Shown here: piece by piece, positions 53,521 to 62,223 of the stretch | Layout of the letters: each line of letters starts with the position of its first letter | How positions within the stretch are numbered: position 1 is the first letter of the stretch | Assembly: GCA_021151605.1 (NCBI GenBank) | Contig: JAGKWZ010000008.1 | Coordinates: 1-64,000 of the forward strand | DNA: 64,000 nt | Source: Verrucomicrobiaceae bacterium | GTDB lineage: Bacteria; Verrucomicrobiota; Verrucomicrobiia; Verrucomicrobiales; Verrucomicrobiaceae | Direction of reading: 5' to 3' | Program-made: the position numbers and the translations under genes | Notes under the pieces: generated by a model | The model's database searches: none | Told to the model about the DNA's origin: nothing | The model's input: the letters and a program-made list of their open reading frames with translations, nothing else

Positions 53521-54543
53521 TCACGCTGCCTGCCGGTAAATCTCCGCCGTCTCCTTCGCAATGATCCGCCAGTCATGCTTCAGCGCGTGGGCACGCGCTG
53601 CGTGCCGCATTTCCTGCTGGCGTGAAAGGCTTGCAGCTAGATCGCTGATGGCTTTCACCGTCGATGTCACATCGCCCGCCGCGCTTAGCGTGGCACATTC
53701 AGCCGTCACATACTCCGGCACTCCGCCCACCCGCTGACTTACCACAGGAGCCCCGCAGGCCATGGCTTCCAGCAGCGCATTGTTCGCGGTGGCGTTCTCT
53801 GGCAGATGAAGGAAACACGACGCGCGGCGGCTGAGTTCCAACAGCTCGGCATCACTGACTCTAATGCGGTAGCTGATATTCCCAAGCCTGGCGAAGTGGT
53901 GCCCTTTGTCCTCAGGTCCGACGAAGACGAAACGAATCCGCTTTTGATCCACGAAGCATTCAGCCACGGCTCGCATCTGCACATAATCTCGGCGCGTGCC
54001 GCCGACGGCCAGCACCATAAACTCCTCAGGCACATCAAGACTGGCGGGCGTGAAGTGATCCACATCCACCCCGTGCCGCACGACATGCAGCTTTTCCGAG
54101 GGCACCCGGTGCTGGAGAAAGTAAGAACGCTGTGTCTCGCTCATGAGCAGGATGGCTGTGAAGTGACGCAGCGAAGAAGGCCTACGGATGACCTGAGGCA
54201 GATCGTCCGGGCACTGGTGAAAGGTCCCAATAAGGCGCAGCCCACGCGAAGCGCGAAGATCGAGGAAAGCGAGGTCGCGATCACACCAGAGGAAATGCAC
54301 AAGCTGGCTGGACTCCAGCGCGAGCCGCTGACTGACAGCCCTTTCCACCGCAAACGAGCCGCTGGTACACCAGCGTGAGAAGCTGAACCTGCGACGAACT
54401 CGGGACCACAGTCTCGGAAGTCCACTGGCAGTTTCCTCACGGGCCGCACACACCTTGTCAGCATCGAGATAATCGGCGAGCACATGATAACCTGAACGGC
54501 GGGCGAGGATGTCATCTTGGGACCAAGCGAGTAGCGGCCTCAT
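53521..54543 (-). CDS. glycosyltransferase family 4
   Basis: GT-B glycosyltransferase of 340 residues from the ATG at 54543, which makes an ATGA overlap with the upstream methyltransferase gene; the longer open frame adds five residues. The N-terminal domain is short and begins RPLLAWSQDDILARRSGYHVL. Clear parts are LVHFLWCDRDLAFLDL, LHVVRHGVDVDHFTPASLD and the donor block ATANNALLEAMACGAPVVS with E-x-M-x-C-G. 340 residues is at the short end for GT4. Sugar unknown. Confidence 0.87.
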   Translation of the reverse strand: MRPLLAWSQDDILARRSGYHVLADYLDADKVCAAREETASGLPRLWSRVRRRFSFSRWCTSGSFAVERAVSQRLALESSQLVHFLWCDRDLAFLDLRASRGLRLIGTFHQCPDDLPQVIRRPSSLRHFTAILLMSETQRSYFLQHRVPSEKLHVVRHGVDVDHFTPASLDVPEEFMVLAVGGTRRDYVQMRAVAECFVDQKRIRFVFVGPEDKGHHFARLGNISYRIRVSDAELLELSRRASCFLHLPENATANNALLEAMACGAPVVSQRVGGVPEYVTAECATLSAAGDVTSTVKAISDLAASLSRQQEMRHAARAHALKHDWRIIAKETAEIYRQAA

Positions 54544-55466
54544 GCTTGTTGCATCCAAAAACTACCGCCAGCATTGGCAAGCAAGGCTGGCAATGAATCT
54601 TTGAAAAGCCCGGGAAATTGAGCGGCTGCATACCGATTGAAGGCGCGAACCTTCAGATCTGAATTGCCGATGAGAAGCGCTCGCAGAAAGAGGGACTCGT
54701 TCCATGCGCGCCCTTCCTGAAACCAGGCCATGGGATAAGAGCCTGGATAGAAAATGTCGTGGACATGCACCCAGACACCGGGCTTCAAACGCGGGATGAC
54801 TCTCAAAAAGAGGAATGCCACATCGCTGCCTGCTTTCGCGACATGGGATGAGTCGATGAAGAGGAAATCTCCGGCCTCCAGCGTGTCGAAGATCTCCATC
54901 GGCATAGATTGCACCGACTGACGATGAAGTGTGATGCTTCCCATGTCCTGAACGCCGAGCAATTGCTCCAATCGCTGCGGATAAGGTTCGATGCATGTAA
55001 TGTCGCATTGGCTTCCCGTTTGCTCCAGAGTGTCGAGCATCACTGCAGTAGAAAAACCAGATCCAACCTCAATAATCCGCTGAGGCTTCGCACGGCGCAT
55101 GAGACCGCTGAGCAGAAAAGCATCGGCCAGAGGAAACCATTCATTTTGCGAGTGATAGCGCCAGCCCGGCTGCGCCTGCTCAGGGAATGTAAGGCGCGGT
55201 TTCTGGGCGAGCAGCTCCGCATAAAGCGCTCGCTGCTCATCGGAGTAAAGTTCCACATGCTCCCAGCATTTCTCATCATCGTGTGGCAGAGATTCGTCAC
55301 TAGGATTTGCGCTCTGCAAATCGAGAAGAGGAGAGTAAAAGTGACCGGGGGGAAAGAGGCAGGCTCCACGGTGACTCGGATGCCGACGCAGCCAGAAGCG
55401 TAGAACTCGTGATTTCAAAAACCGCCATGGGTAGGTCGGGTGAAACAGGATGCGCAGCGGTGGCAT
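54540..55466 (-). CDS. class I SAM-dependent methyltransferase
   Basis: A 308-residue Methyltransf_24-like protein. The SAM-binding motif is IIEVGSGFSTAVMLDTL (131-147), followed by DITCIEPYPQRLEQL, LEAGDFLFIDSSHVAKAGSD and RLKPGVWVHVHDIFYPGSYP. The N-terminal ~110 residues are basic and aromatic rich (WRFLKSRVLRFWLRRHP) and may associate with the membrane. It overlaps the next glycosyltransferase gene by 4 bases and starts 4 bases after the Wzm stop. The substrate is probably a glycan residue. Confidence 0.85.
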   Translation of the reverse strand: MPPLRILFHPTYPWRFLKSRVLRFWLRRHPSHRGACLFPPGHFYSPLLDLQSANPSDESLPHDDEKCWEHVELYSDEQRALYAELLAQKPRLTFPEQAQPGWRYHSQNEWFPLADAFLLSGLMRRAKPQRIIEVGSGFSTAVMLDTLEQTGSQCDITCIEPYPQRLEQLLGVQDMGSITLHRQSVQSMPMEIFDTLEAGDFLFIDSSHVAKAGSDVAFLFLRVIPRLKPGVWVHVHDIFYPGSYPMAWFQEGRAWNESLFLRALLIGNSDLKVRAFNRYAAAQFPGLFKDSLPALLANAGGSFWMQQA

Positions 55467-55470
55467 GACA

Positions 55471-56298
55471 TCAGATCACGTCAGCAAACGTGCGCTCGGT
55501 ATGGCGGAAGTATTTGATGCCGACCACCAGGAACACAAGACTCAGCACCGAGGAAAGAGCGAAGCTGCCCCAGTGCATCTCAGTGGTGCCGCAGATGGCC
55601 CAGCGGAAACCATCAATCACTCCGACGATGGGATTGATGGAAAGGATGATACGACCGGCGTCCCCGAATCGCTCCTGGATCGCCGATGTGCTGTAAAACA
55701 CGGGCGAGACGAACTGACCGAACTGCACCACGAAAGGGATGATGTAGCGGAAGTCGCGATACTTCACATTCAATGCCGTGAACAATAGCCCAGGCCCCAT
55801 CGCCGTGACAAAAGCCAGTGCCGTAAAGAGCGGCAAAGCGCAAAGACGCCAGGTCGGCATCAGGCCATACCAGATCATCAAGCCTGCGAGGATGACCATG
55901 GAGATGGCGAAATCGACGAACGCCACGACCACAGCACTCGCGGGCAGGATCATGCGGGGGAAATAAACCTTGGAGATGAGGTTGGCATTCCCCACGAGGC
56001 TTCCTGCCGATTCACTCAGTGCGCTGGAAAAGAAAAACCATGGCAAAGTGCCCGCGCAGACCATGATGGCGTAGGGCACGCCATCGCTGGGCAATTTTGC
56101 AAGCGTGCCGAAGATTCCAGCACCGATCAAGATGGTAAGCAGCGGACGAATCACCGCCCAGGCGACTCCGATGACGGTCTGCTTGTAACGGACAAGAATG
56201 TCACGCCAGGCGAGGAAGCCAAACAACTCGCGGTAGCGCCACAGATCAGCCCAGTATTGCTGAGATGCGCGCTCTGCTTCGATGACGAGTTTACTCAT
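55471..56298 (-). CDS. wzm: polysaccharide ABC transporter permease (Wzm/TagG type)
   Basis: Membrane subunit of an ABC-2-type glycan exporter, 275 residues from the ATG at 56298 (ATGA overlap with the rmlB stop). The N-terminus WRYRELFGFLAWRDILVRYKQTVIGVAWAVIRPL is the family hallmark: an amphipathic helix followed by the R-D-I-x-V-R-Y-K-Q-x-x-x-G motif. About six helices follow, with FSPVFYST-like QFVSPVFYST and NPIVGVIDGFRWA near the end. Its ATPase partner is normally adjacent; here the only Wzt-like gene is 5 kb downstream and lacks its normal start. Confidence 0.92.
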   Translation of the reverse strand: MSKLVIEAERASQQYWADLWRYRELFGFLAWRDILVRYKQTVIGVAWAVIRPLLTILIGAGIFGTLAKLPSDGVPYAIMVCAGTLPWFFFSSALSESAGSLVGNANLISKVYFPRMILPASAVVVAFVDFAISMVILAGLMIWYGLMPTWRLCALPLFTALAFVTAMGPGLLFTALNVKYRDFRYIIPFVVQFGQFVSPVFYSTSAIQERFGDAGRIILSINPIVGVIDGFRWAICGTTEMHWGSFALSSVLSLVFLVVGIKYFRHTERTFADVI

Positions 56299-57308
56299 GC
56301 CATGATCTTGCCCGTGACGGCTGCCGCCCAGGCGATGTTGTTCAGATACCACGCGACGGTTTCGCGAATGCCCGACTCAAAGGTGTGTGCAGGCTGCCAC
56401 CCGAGTTCGCGCTCAATCTTCGAGGCATCAATGGCGTAGCGGCGGTCATGGCCGGGACGGTCTTTGACAAAGGTGATCAACGATCGGGAACCACCTCCGA
56501 GAGATGGCTTGATCTCGTCCACGAGATCACAGATGAGCTCCACGAGATGTAGATTCGCCTTCTCATTTAGACCTCCGATGTTGTAGGTTTCTCCCGAACG
56601 ACCTTGATTCAGCACGAGCCAGAGCGCCTCGACGTGGTCGCCAACGTAGAGCCAGTCGCGCACGTTCAAGCCATCGCCATACACGGGGATCGCTTTGCGT
56701 GAGAGAATGCTCTGAATGACCACCGGAATGAGCTTCTCAGGGAACTGATAGGGGCCATAGTTGTTCGAGCAGTTCGTGATGACGGCCGGCAGGCCGTATG
56801 TGTGGTGGTATGCTCGCACCAGCATGTCGCTGGAGGCTTTGCTGGCTGAGTACGGCGAGTTCGGCGCATAGGATGTCGTTTCCGTGAAGAGCCCAGTTTC
56901 GCCAAGCGAGCCATAGACTTCATCGGTGGAGACATGGTGGAACTTCACCCCTTCCCTGCCCTGCCAATGATCGCGACAGGCTTCGAGTAGATGGAAGGTG
57001 CCGACGATGTTGGTTTGAATGAAGTCGCCCGGCCCCGAAATGGAGCGATCCACATGCGATTCGGCGGCGAGGTGCATGACGTGGGTGATGTCATGCTGCT
57101 TCACGACTCGGATGACGGCGTATTTATCACGCAGGTCTGCCTTTTCGAAAACGTAACCAGGATGCTCCACTCCCGTGAGATTCTCGAGATGCCCAGCATA
57201 GGTCAGACAGTCGAAATTCACGATCTTGCGCACCTCGGGCTGCTTTGCCACAAGTCGAACGAGGTTCGACCCGATGAAACCAGCACCGCCTGTGATGAGA
57301 AGGTTCAT
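56295..57308 (-). CDS. rmlB: dTDP-glucose 4,6-dehydratase
   Basis: Converts dTDP-glucose to dTDP-4-keto-6-deoxyglucose using tightly bound NAD. The extended-SDR protein of 337 residues starts MNLLITGGAGFIGSNLV; HLAAESHVDRSI, the catalytic STDEVYG (Thr-Asp-Glu), YSASKASSDMLV (Tyr-x3-Lys) and NNYGPYQFPEKLIP are all canonical. The ATG at 57308 is chosen over a TTG at 57320. It lies 8 bases after rmlA and overlaps wzm by 4 bases. No rmlC or rmlD is present, so the product probably feeds the DegT aminotransferase at 42509 rather than L-rhamnose. Confidence 0.96.
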   Translation of the reverse strand: MNLLITGGAGFIGSNLVRLVAKQPEVRKIVNFDCLTYAGHLENLTGVEHPGYVFEKADLRDKYAVIRVVKQHDITHVMHLAAESHVDRSISGPGDFIQTNIVGTFHLLEACRDHWQGREGVKFHHVSTDEVYGSLGETGLFTETTSYAPNSPYSASKASSDMLVRAYHHTYGLPAVITNCSNNYGPYQFPEKLIPVVIQSILSRKAIPVYGDGLNVRDWLYVGDHVEALWLVLNQGRSGETYNIGGLNEKANLHLVELICDLVDEIKPSLGGGSRSLITFVKDRPGHDRRYAIDASKIERELGWQPAHTFESGIRETVAWYLNNIAWAAAVTGKIMA

Positions 57309-57316
57309 GATTTGAA

Positions 57317-58204
57317 TCAAGCGGCGCTTAGGCCAACACGGCGAACTTCACCAGCCAGCCCGGCAAGGTAGTCACGATACTCACAGTTCGGCATTTTGGA
57401 GACCAGCGCTTCGAAGTCGTCGATCTTCAGGAAGCCGCGATGCAGCGCGGCCTCTTCGGGACAGCCGAGCTTCATGCCCTGGCGTTTCTCGATGGTCTGC
57501 ACGTAGGCGGAGGCATCATGCAGACTGCTGCTCGTGCCCGCATCCAGCCAGGCGGTGCCACGGCTCATGCGTACGACGCGTAGTTTGCCACGCTGGAGGT
57601 ATTCCTTGTTCACATCCGTGATCTCTAGTTCACCACGAGCAGAAGGCTTCATTTCGCGCGCGATCTGCACCACGCCATTGTCATAGATGTAAACACCGGG
57701 CACGGCGAAATTGCTGCGCGGCTGTTTGGGCTTCTCCTCCAGGGAGATCGCCTGCCCGTCTCGGTCAAATTCAACGACACCGTAGCGCTCGGGATCGGTG
57801 ACATGGTAGGCAAAGACGGTGGCACCGCCTTGAAACTCACTGATAGCACGTGGGAAGACGTCGCCGCCAAAGAAGATATTGTCACCCAGGATGAGCACGA
57901 CCTGTTCCTCACCGATGAAGTCATCGGCGATCAGGAAAGCCTGCGCGATACCAGCGGGCTTCTCCTGCTCTCGATAATCGATGCTAATGCCCCATTGCGT
58001 GCCATCGCCAAAAAGTTGCTTGAAGCGTGGAAGGTCGTGCTGCGTCGAGATCAGGCAAATTTCACGAATACCCGAAGCGATGAGTACAGTGAGCGGATAG
58101 TATACCATCGGTTTGTCATAAACCGGCTGGAGTTGCTTGCTGGCCACCTGGGTCAGCGGATACAGCCGTGAACCGGCTCCACCTGCGAGAACAATGCCTT
58201 TCAT
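57317..58204 (-). CDS. rmlA: glucose-1-phosphate thymidylyltransferase
   Basis: Makes dTDP-glucose from glucose-1-phosphate and dTTP, the first step of dTDP-deoxysugar supply. The 295-residue protein has the nucleotide-binding loop GIVLAGGAGSRLYPLT, SKQLQPVYDKPMVYYPL, LILGDNIFFGGD, VVEFDRDGQAISLEEKP and GTAWLDAGTSSSLHDA, all typical of the RmlA short form. It starts one base after the carbamoyltransferase stop codon and precedes rmlB by 8 bases, a standard rmlAB pair. Confidence 0.97.
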   Translation of the reverse strand: MKGIVLAGGAGSRLYPLTQVASKQLQPVYDKPMVYYPLTVLIASGIREICLISTQHDLPRFKQLFGDGTQWGISIDYREQEKPAGIAQAFLIADDFIGEEQVVLILGDNIFFGGDVFPRAISEFQGGATVFAYHVTDPERYGVVEFDRDGQAISLEEKPKQPRSNFAVPGVYIYDNGVVQIAREMKPSARGELEITDVNKEYLQRGKLRVVRMSRGTAWLDAGTSSSLHDASAYVQTIEKRQGMKLGCPEEAALHRGFLKIDDFEALVSKMPNCEYRDYLAGLAGEVRRVGLSAA

Positions 58205-58205
58205 A

Positions 58206-59948
58206 TTAGCGTGTGACCATCCAGTCGTTGAGCACCAGCACGTCCATCTTCGTGCGCAGGAAGCAATCCAGCGCCTCCTGCGGGCGGCAGACGACGGGTT
58301 CGTTTTCGTTAAAGCTCGTGTTCAGCACCATCGAGACACCCGTGATGGCTTTGTAAGCGCTGATCAGACGGTGATAGCGCGGGTTCGTCTCCTTGTGCAC
58401 GGTTTGCAGGCGACCTGAGCCGTCGGCGTGAGTCGTGGCGGGCACGAGAGAGCGCTTTTCCTGCCGCACTTGGAAGACCTCCATCATGAAGGGAACATCG
58501 TCATCCTGCTCGAACCACTCGCTCACATCTTCACGGAGAATGCTCGGAGCGAATGGGCGGAAGGACTCGCGGCGTTTGATCTTCAGATTCAGGATGTCTT
58601 TCATGTCCGCACGGCGCGGATCACCGAGGATACTGCGATTTCCCAGCGCTCTTGGGCCCCATTCGAGGCGACCTTGGAACCAGCCGATCACTTTACCTTC
58701 TGTGATGGCGGTGGCAGTGGTTTGGCAAAGCTCACCTTCATCGTCAAAGCGACGCACGGTGCAACCCTCGGCCTGGATGTCAGCAGCTCGTGCTTCGAGC
58801 AGCGCTTGGATCTCCGCATCGTTGGATTGCGGCCCGACGTAGGCGTGATCCATCACATAGCGTGGCGTTTTCTCGATCTGCCGAGCCACGACAAATGCCG
58901 AACCAATAGCACCACCCGCATCTCCAGCAGAGGCGGGCAGATACATGCGCTTAAAGGGTGAGTTCAGATAAACCTTGCCGTTTGCCACCGAGTTCATGCC
59001 GCAGCCGCCGGAGAGCGCGAGGTTGTCGCAGCCATAGCGCTTGTGCAGCGCATTCAGCATGGCAAAGAACGCCTCCTCATACATCGCTTGCGCACTGCGG
59101 GCCATGTCGCGGTGCTTTTGCTCCAGGGCCTCACCTTTCGCGCGCTCGGGGCCGAAGAGCTCCTCCATCGCTTCTTTGCGGTAAAGTGTGCCCACCTCGG
59201 GGCAACAGTCGTCCCAGGTGTAGTGCACGTCGTCGCTGTGATGGCGGAAGTATTTCAAATTCAACCGATAAGTGCCATCGGGCTGGATCTGCACGATCTG
59301 CCGCATCTGCGGCAGATACTTCGGCTCTCCATACGGGGCCAGACCCATCACTTTGTATTCATCGCCGTAATACGGGAAGCCCAGGAACTGCGTGATGACG
59401 GTGTAAAAGATCCCCAGCGAGTGTGGGAAGTACACGCGGCCGTCGATGTCGATCTGATCGCCATGGCCCATGCCCCACGCACTGCTGGCGAAGTCGCCGA
59501 AACCATCCACCGAGAGACAAACTGCCTCATCAAAATCAGACACCAGATACGCCGAAGCCAGATGCGCGAGGTGATGCTCCACCCGATGCACCTGCGCGCG
59601 CAGCGTCTGCCCCGGCATGGCGCTTTGCAGTTGGTCTTCGAAGCTCGCCGCTCGACGAATATTGCCGAGGCGCTTCATGATGAGGCCCAGACTTGGCCTC
59701 TTGCGCAGCACATACAGCGCACGGCGGAGGTTGTTCACCTTCGGGTTCCGATTGATCGCCACATGGTCCACATCACTCAGCTTCAGACCCGCGTCCTCCA
59801 GACACCAGCGGATCGCCTCCGTCGGCATCCCGGACCAGTGTTTGATGCGGCGGAAGCGCTCCTCCTCCGCCGCGGCGATCAGCTTCCCATCCACCACCAG
59901 CGCGGCGGCGGAGTCACCGTGATAGGCATTCAGTCCGAGAACAATCAT
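58206..59948 (-). CDS. O-carbamoyltransferase (NodU/CmcH family)
   Basis: Second O-carbamoyltransferase of the locus and its first gene, 580 residues. The N-terminal Kae1-like domain has LGLNAYHGDSAAALVVDG, AAEEERFRRIKHW, VEHHLAHLASAYL with the metal-binding His residues and LSVDGFGDFASSAWG. The C-terminal domain has GRLEWGPRALGNRSI, RRESFRPFAPSIL and NTSFNENEPVVCRPQEAL. It lacks the SxtJ and DUF5989 neighbours of the copy at 21979, and the two diverge clearly, so they probably modify different positions. The upstream region (59949-60176) is divergent with the glutaredoxin gene and should hold the main promoter of the locus. Confidence 0.94.
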   Translation of the reverse strand: MIVLGLNAYHGDSAAALVVDGKLIAAAEEERFRRIKHWSGMPTEAIRWCLEDAGLKLSDVDHVAINRNPKVNNLRRALYVLRKRPSLGLIMKRLGNIRRAASFEDQLQSAMPGQTLRAQVHRVEHHLAHLASAYLVSDFDEAVCLSVDGFGDFASSAWGMGHGDQIDIDGRVYFPHSLGIFYTVITQFLGFPYYGDEYKVMGLAPYGEPKYLPQMRQIVQIQPDGTYRLNLKYFRHHSDDVHYTWDDCCPEVGTLYRKEAMEELFGPERAKGEALEQKHRDMARSAQAMYEEAFFAMLNALHKRYGCDNLALSGGCGMNSVANGKVYLNSPFKRMYLPASAGDAGGAIGSAFVVARQIEKTPRYVMDHAYVGPQSNDAEIQALLEARAADIQAEGCTVRRFDDEGELCQTTATAITEGKVIGWFQGRLEWGPRALGNRSILGDPRRADMKDILNLKIKRRESFRPFAPSILREDVSEWFEQDDDVPFMMEVFQVRQEKRSLVPATTHADGSGRLQTVHKETNPRYHRLISAYKAITGVSMVLNTSFNENEPVVCRPQEALDCFLRTKMDVLVLNDWMVTR

Positions 59949-60176
59949 GAGTCAGGAAATCAAGGCACGCTGCCGCCCTTGGTCATCTTCACATGAAGCT
60001 CCAGAAAGCACGGCGCAGAGGTTAGTTGGGGCCTTTTTTCGGATAAAAGGGGCCGGGACTGTATCACGGTGGGTATCAGCGCAAAGCACAAACTCGTTCG
60101 CAAATCTCCGTTTGACATCCCCCTCGCATTGACGGCGGCAGTTCCATGCTCGACTAGGCCGCCAGCCCCCTCTCCC
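59949..60176. other. divergent intergenic region upstream of the polysaccharide locus
   Basis: A 228-base gap between divergent genes; it should contain the promoter for the long minus-strand locus. A small A/T-rich inverted repeat is visible (CCTTTT 60032-60037 with AAAAGG 60045-60050). TTGACA at 60112-60117 and TTGACG at 60129-60134 could be -35 boxes for the plus-strand glutaredoxin gene, but no good -10 follows either. No other structure is seen. Confidence 0.4.
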
Positions 60177-60425
60177 ATGCAAATCCGCCTTTTTATCAAA
60201 CCTGGCTGCCCTTGGTGCGACGAAGCCATCGACTGGCTCACCACCAATGGCATCCCCTTCACCATTCTCGATGTCGTCCGTGACCCCGCTGCCCGCGCCG
60301 AGATGTTTGACCTCACAGGTCAGACCAAAGCACCCTGCATCGATGTCGATGACCACATCCTCGCCGACTTCGGTGCCGACGAACTCGAAGCCTGGTGGGA
60401 CAAAATGAAGTTCCCCATGCCGTGA
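60177..60425 (+). CDS. glutaredoxin family protein
   Basis: Small cytosolic thiol-disulphide oxidoreductase of 82 residues from the ATG at 60177; the open frame continues 36 residues upstream without family match. The dithiol site is KPGCPWCDEAIDWL with Cys11 and Cys14, and the cis-Pro is in TKAPCIDVDDHILADF, whose extra Cys is unusual. The length fits the NrdH/glutaredoxin-like group. Its TGA overlaps the GTG of the phospholipase-D gene by 4 bases, so the two are co-translated. Confidence 0.88.
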   Translation: MQIRLFIKPGCPWCDEAIDWLTTNGIPFTILDVVRDPAARAEMFDLTGQTKAPCIDVDDHILADFGADELEAWWDKMKFPMP

Positions 60426-61669
60426 GCCCCCGTTGGCCCGCACTCCACCTACTACTTGGCCTAGTCCTTAGCGCCTGTGCCACTGGCAGGCTGCAAAAAG
60501 TCCCCAGCCAGCCCCCACCGGTCACCTCTGCGGCCTTCGCCGCTGAGGTCACCCGCCTCACTGGCCAGAGCTGGACGCCTGGGAACAGCATCCGCACCCT
60601 GCCAAACGGCGGCACCTTCATCCCAGCCATGCTCAGCGCCATCCGCAGCGCCCAGCATACCCTCACTTGGGAAAACTTCGTCGCGGTCGATAGCCAGCCT
60701 GTCGCCGACTTCACCCAGGCCTTCATCGAAAGGGCAAAAGCAGGCGTTCAGGTCCGCATCCTGCTCGACCACTACGGCTGCAGCACCTATGGCAAAGCCC
60801 ACCTCGCCGCCATGCGCGCCGCCGGGATCGACCTCCGCTTCTACAGCCCCTGGAAGCTGCATAATCCCCTCCGTTATAACCACCGCACCCATCGCCGCAT
60901 CCTCGTCGCCGATGGAAAAACGGGCTTCGTCGGTGGAGCCGGGCTCGCCTACGCCTGGGACGGCCACGCCGAAGGTCCACTCCGCTGGCGGGACACCATG
61001 TATGAGCTGCGCGGCCCCATCGTCGCCCAGCTCCAGCACGCCTTTGATGACAACTGGTTCGAAATCACCCGCGAGCACATAACCGGTCCCCACCACTTCC
61101 CCGCCCTGCTCCCTGCTGGCAGCCTCACCGCCCAGAGCGTGCTCGGCGCGCCGAAAAAAGGCACCGACACCATCGGCAGCACCTTCCTCCTCGCCCTCCG
61201 CGCCGCCCGGAAGTCCATCGTCATCTCCCACGCCTATTTCATTCCGAATCCGCCCATTATTGACGCCCTCTTTGCGGCCAAAAAGCGCGGCGTCCACATC
61301 GAGCTGCTCGTCCCCGGCCAGCATACCGACATGCCCATGTGCGCCTGCACCACCGCCCCCCTGCTCCGCCGCTTCATCCAGGCTGGCATGGAGGTCCGCG
61401 AGTTCGAGCCCTGCATGATACACAGCAAGCTCGTCGTCATTGATGACCACCTCAGCATCATCGGCAGCGGTAATATCGACCAGCGCAGCTTCTTCATTAA
61501 TGACGAAAACAACGTCTTCGTCCTCAGCCCCCACTTCGCCCTCCAGCAGCTCGCCATGCACGCCCAGGACAAAGCCCGCAGCCGCCAATTAAAGGTCGAA
61601 GACCTCCACCAGCCCTTCGGAAAGCGGCTCAAAGGCTGGTTCGGACGGCGCGTCCAGCATCAGTTGTGA
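60422..61669 (+). CDS. phospholipase D/cardiolipin synthase-like lipoprotein
   Basis: PLD-superfamily protein of 415 residues with two HKD-type motifs, expected to make or exchange phosphatidyl groups (cardiolipin synthase-like). GTG 60422 is chosen for its GTGA overlap with the glutaredoxin stop; it gives a lipoprotein signal ending LVLSAC with lipidated Cys19. Motif 1 reads HRRILVAD (157-164), with Arg159 replacing the usual Lys; motif 2, HSKLVVID (334-341), is canonical and is followed by GSGNIDQRSF. The lipobox suggests periplasmic or outer-membrane location, unlike classic cardiolipin synthases with two N-terminal membrane helices. Substrate not certain. Confidence 0.87.
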   Translation: MSPRWPALHLLLGLVLSACATGRLQKVPSQPPPVTSAAFAAEVTRLTGQSWTPGNSIRTLPNGGTFIPAMLSAIRSAQHTLTWENFVAVDSQPVADFTQAFIERAKAGVQVRILLDHYGCSTYGKAHLAAMRAAGIDLRFYSPWKLHNPLRYNHRTHRRILVADGKTGFVGGAGLAYAWDGHAEGPLRWRDTMYELRGPIVAQLQHAFDDNWFEITREHITGPHHFPALLPAGSLTAQSVLGAPKKGTDTIGSTFLLALRAARKSIVISHAYFIPNPPIIDALFAAKKRGVHIELLVPGQHTDMPMCACTTAPLLRRFIQAGMEVREFEPCMIHSKLVVIDDHLSIIGSGNIDQRSFFINDENNVFVLSPHFALQQLAMHAQDKARSRQLKVEDLHQPFGKRLKGWFGRRVQHQL

Positions 61670-61745
61670 TCACGAACGGGAGGTAAAACCGGTAGGCATC
61701 ACTGCTAGCTGGCTCATCGGAGATACTCCACCCAGCAGGGTGGGG

Positions 61746-61784
61746 AAAAATTCCGCCCCACCGTGCTGCCAGGAGGGGCGGGAA
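61746..61784 (-). terminator. probable rho-independent terminator of the FKBP gene
   Basis: GC-rich stem 61751-61759 with 61775-61784 (one bulged base) and, on the minus strand, five T residues after it. It lies about 45 bases past the FKBP stop codon, in the gap between that gene and the converging phospholipase-D gene. The remaining gap (61670-61745) shows nothing else. Confidence 0.65.
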
Positions 61785-61827
61785 AATCCACTTTAAGGCG
61801 CCGATGTGGATGCAGCGCCTGATCAGG

Positions 61828-62223
61828 TCACTTCACCTTGAAGAGTTCCACATCGAAGATCAGCGCCTCGTTAGGGCCGATATCGCGACCAGCGCCACGG
61901 GAGCCGTAGGCCAGTTTGGAGGGGATGTAGAAGCGGAATTTGGAGCCTTCCTTCATCAGCTGCACGCCCTCAGTCCAGCCAGCAATGACTCGGTTCAGGG
62001 GGAACTCGATGGTTTCTTTGCGGCGGTAGCTGCTGTCAAAGACCGTGCCGTCGATCAGGGTGCCTTCGTAGTGGACTTCGACCGTGTCGGTGGCTTTTGG
62101 GCTCTTGCCGGTGCCTTCGGTGATGACTTTATACTGGAGGCCGCTGGCGGTGACTTTCACGCCTTCTTTCTTAGCGTTGTCTTCGAGAAATTTTTCACCT
62201 TTGGCGAGTGCGATGTCGGACAT
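61828..62223 (-). CDS. FKBP-type peptidyl-prolyl cis-trans isomerase
   Basis: Catalyses cis/trans isomerisation of Xaa-Pro bonds during folding. The 131-residue protein is a single FKBP domain with a short helical N-terminal lead (KGEKFLEDNAKKEGVKV). Typical residues are VEVHYEGTLIDGTVFDSSY, FPLNRVIAGWTEGVQLM and FYIPSKLAYGSRGAG, then ALIFDVELFKV. No signal peptide is present, so it is probably cytosolic, unlike the periplasmic FkpA/Mip type that its lead resembles. It has its own terminator and is divergent from the arginine phosphatase gene. Confidence 0.95.
   Translation of the reverse strand: MSDIALAKGEKFLEDNAKKEGVKVTASGLQYKVITEGTGKSPKATDTVEVHYEGTLIDGTVFDSSYRRKETIEFPLNRVIAGWTEGVQLMKEGSKFRFYIPSKLAYGSRGAGRDIGPNEALIFDVELFKVK

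Larger units (their letters stand above)
8603..59948 (-). other. surface polysaccharide (O-antigen/exopolysaccharide) biosynthesis locus
   Basis: Forty-five consecutive minus-strand genes with short gaps or overlaps encode nucleotide-sugar synthesis, lipid-carrier priming, 13 glycosyltransferase genes, many modifying enzymes, Wzx/Wzy/ligase and Wzm/Wzt. Gene order is read from the carbamoyltransferase at 59.9 kb down to the O-antigen ligase at 8.6 kb. No Wzz chain-length regulator, Wza/OPX outer membrane exporter or Lpt protein is present, so those parts must be elsewhere. Confidence 0.9.

Noticed and set aside
56295..58204. Assignment of a dTDP-L-rhamnose pathway from rmlA and rmlB.
   Set aside because: No rmlC or rmlD exists in the window, and an aminotransferase/acetyltransferase pair offers a better use for the intermediate.
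60461..61588. 375-codon minus-strand frame opposite the phospholipase-D gene.
   Set aside because: Gly/Asp/Glu-rich antisense reading of a gene with clear HKD motifs.
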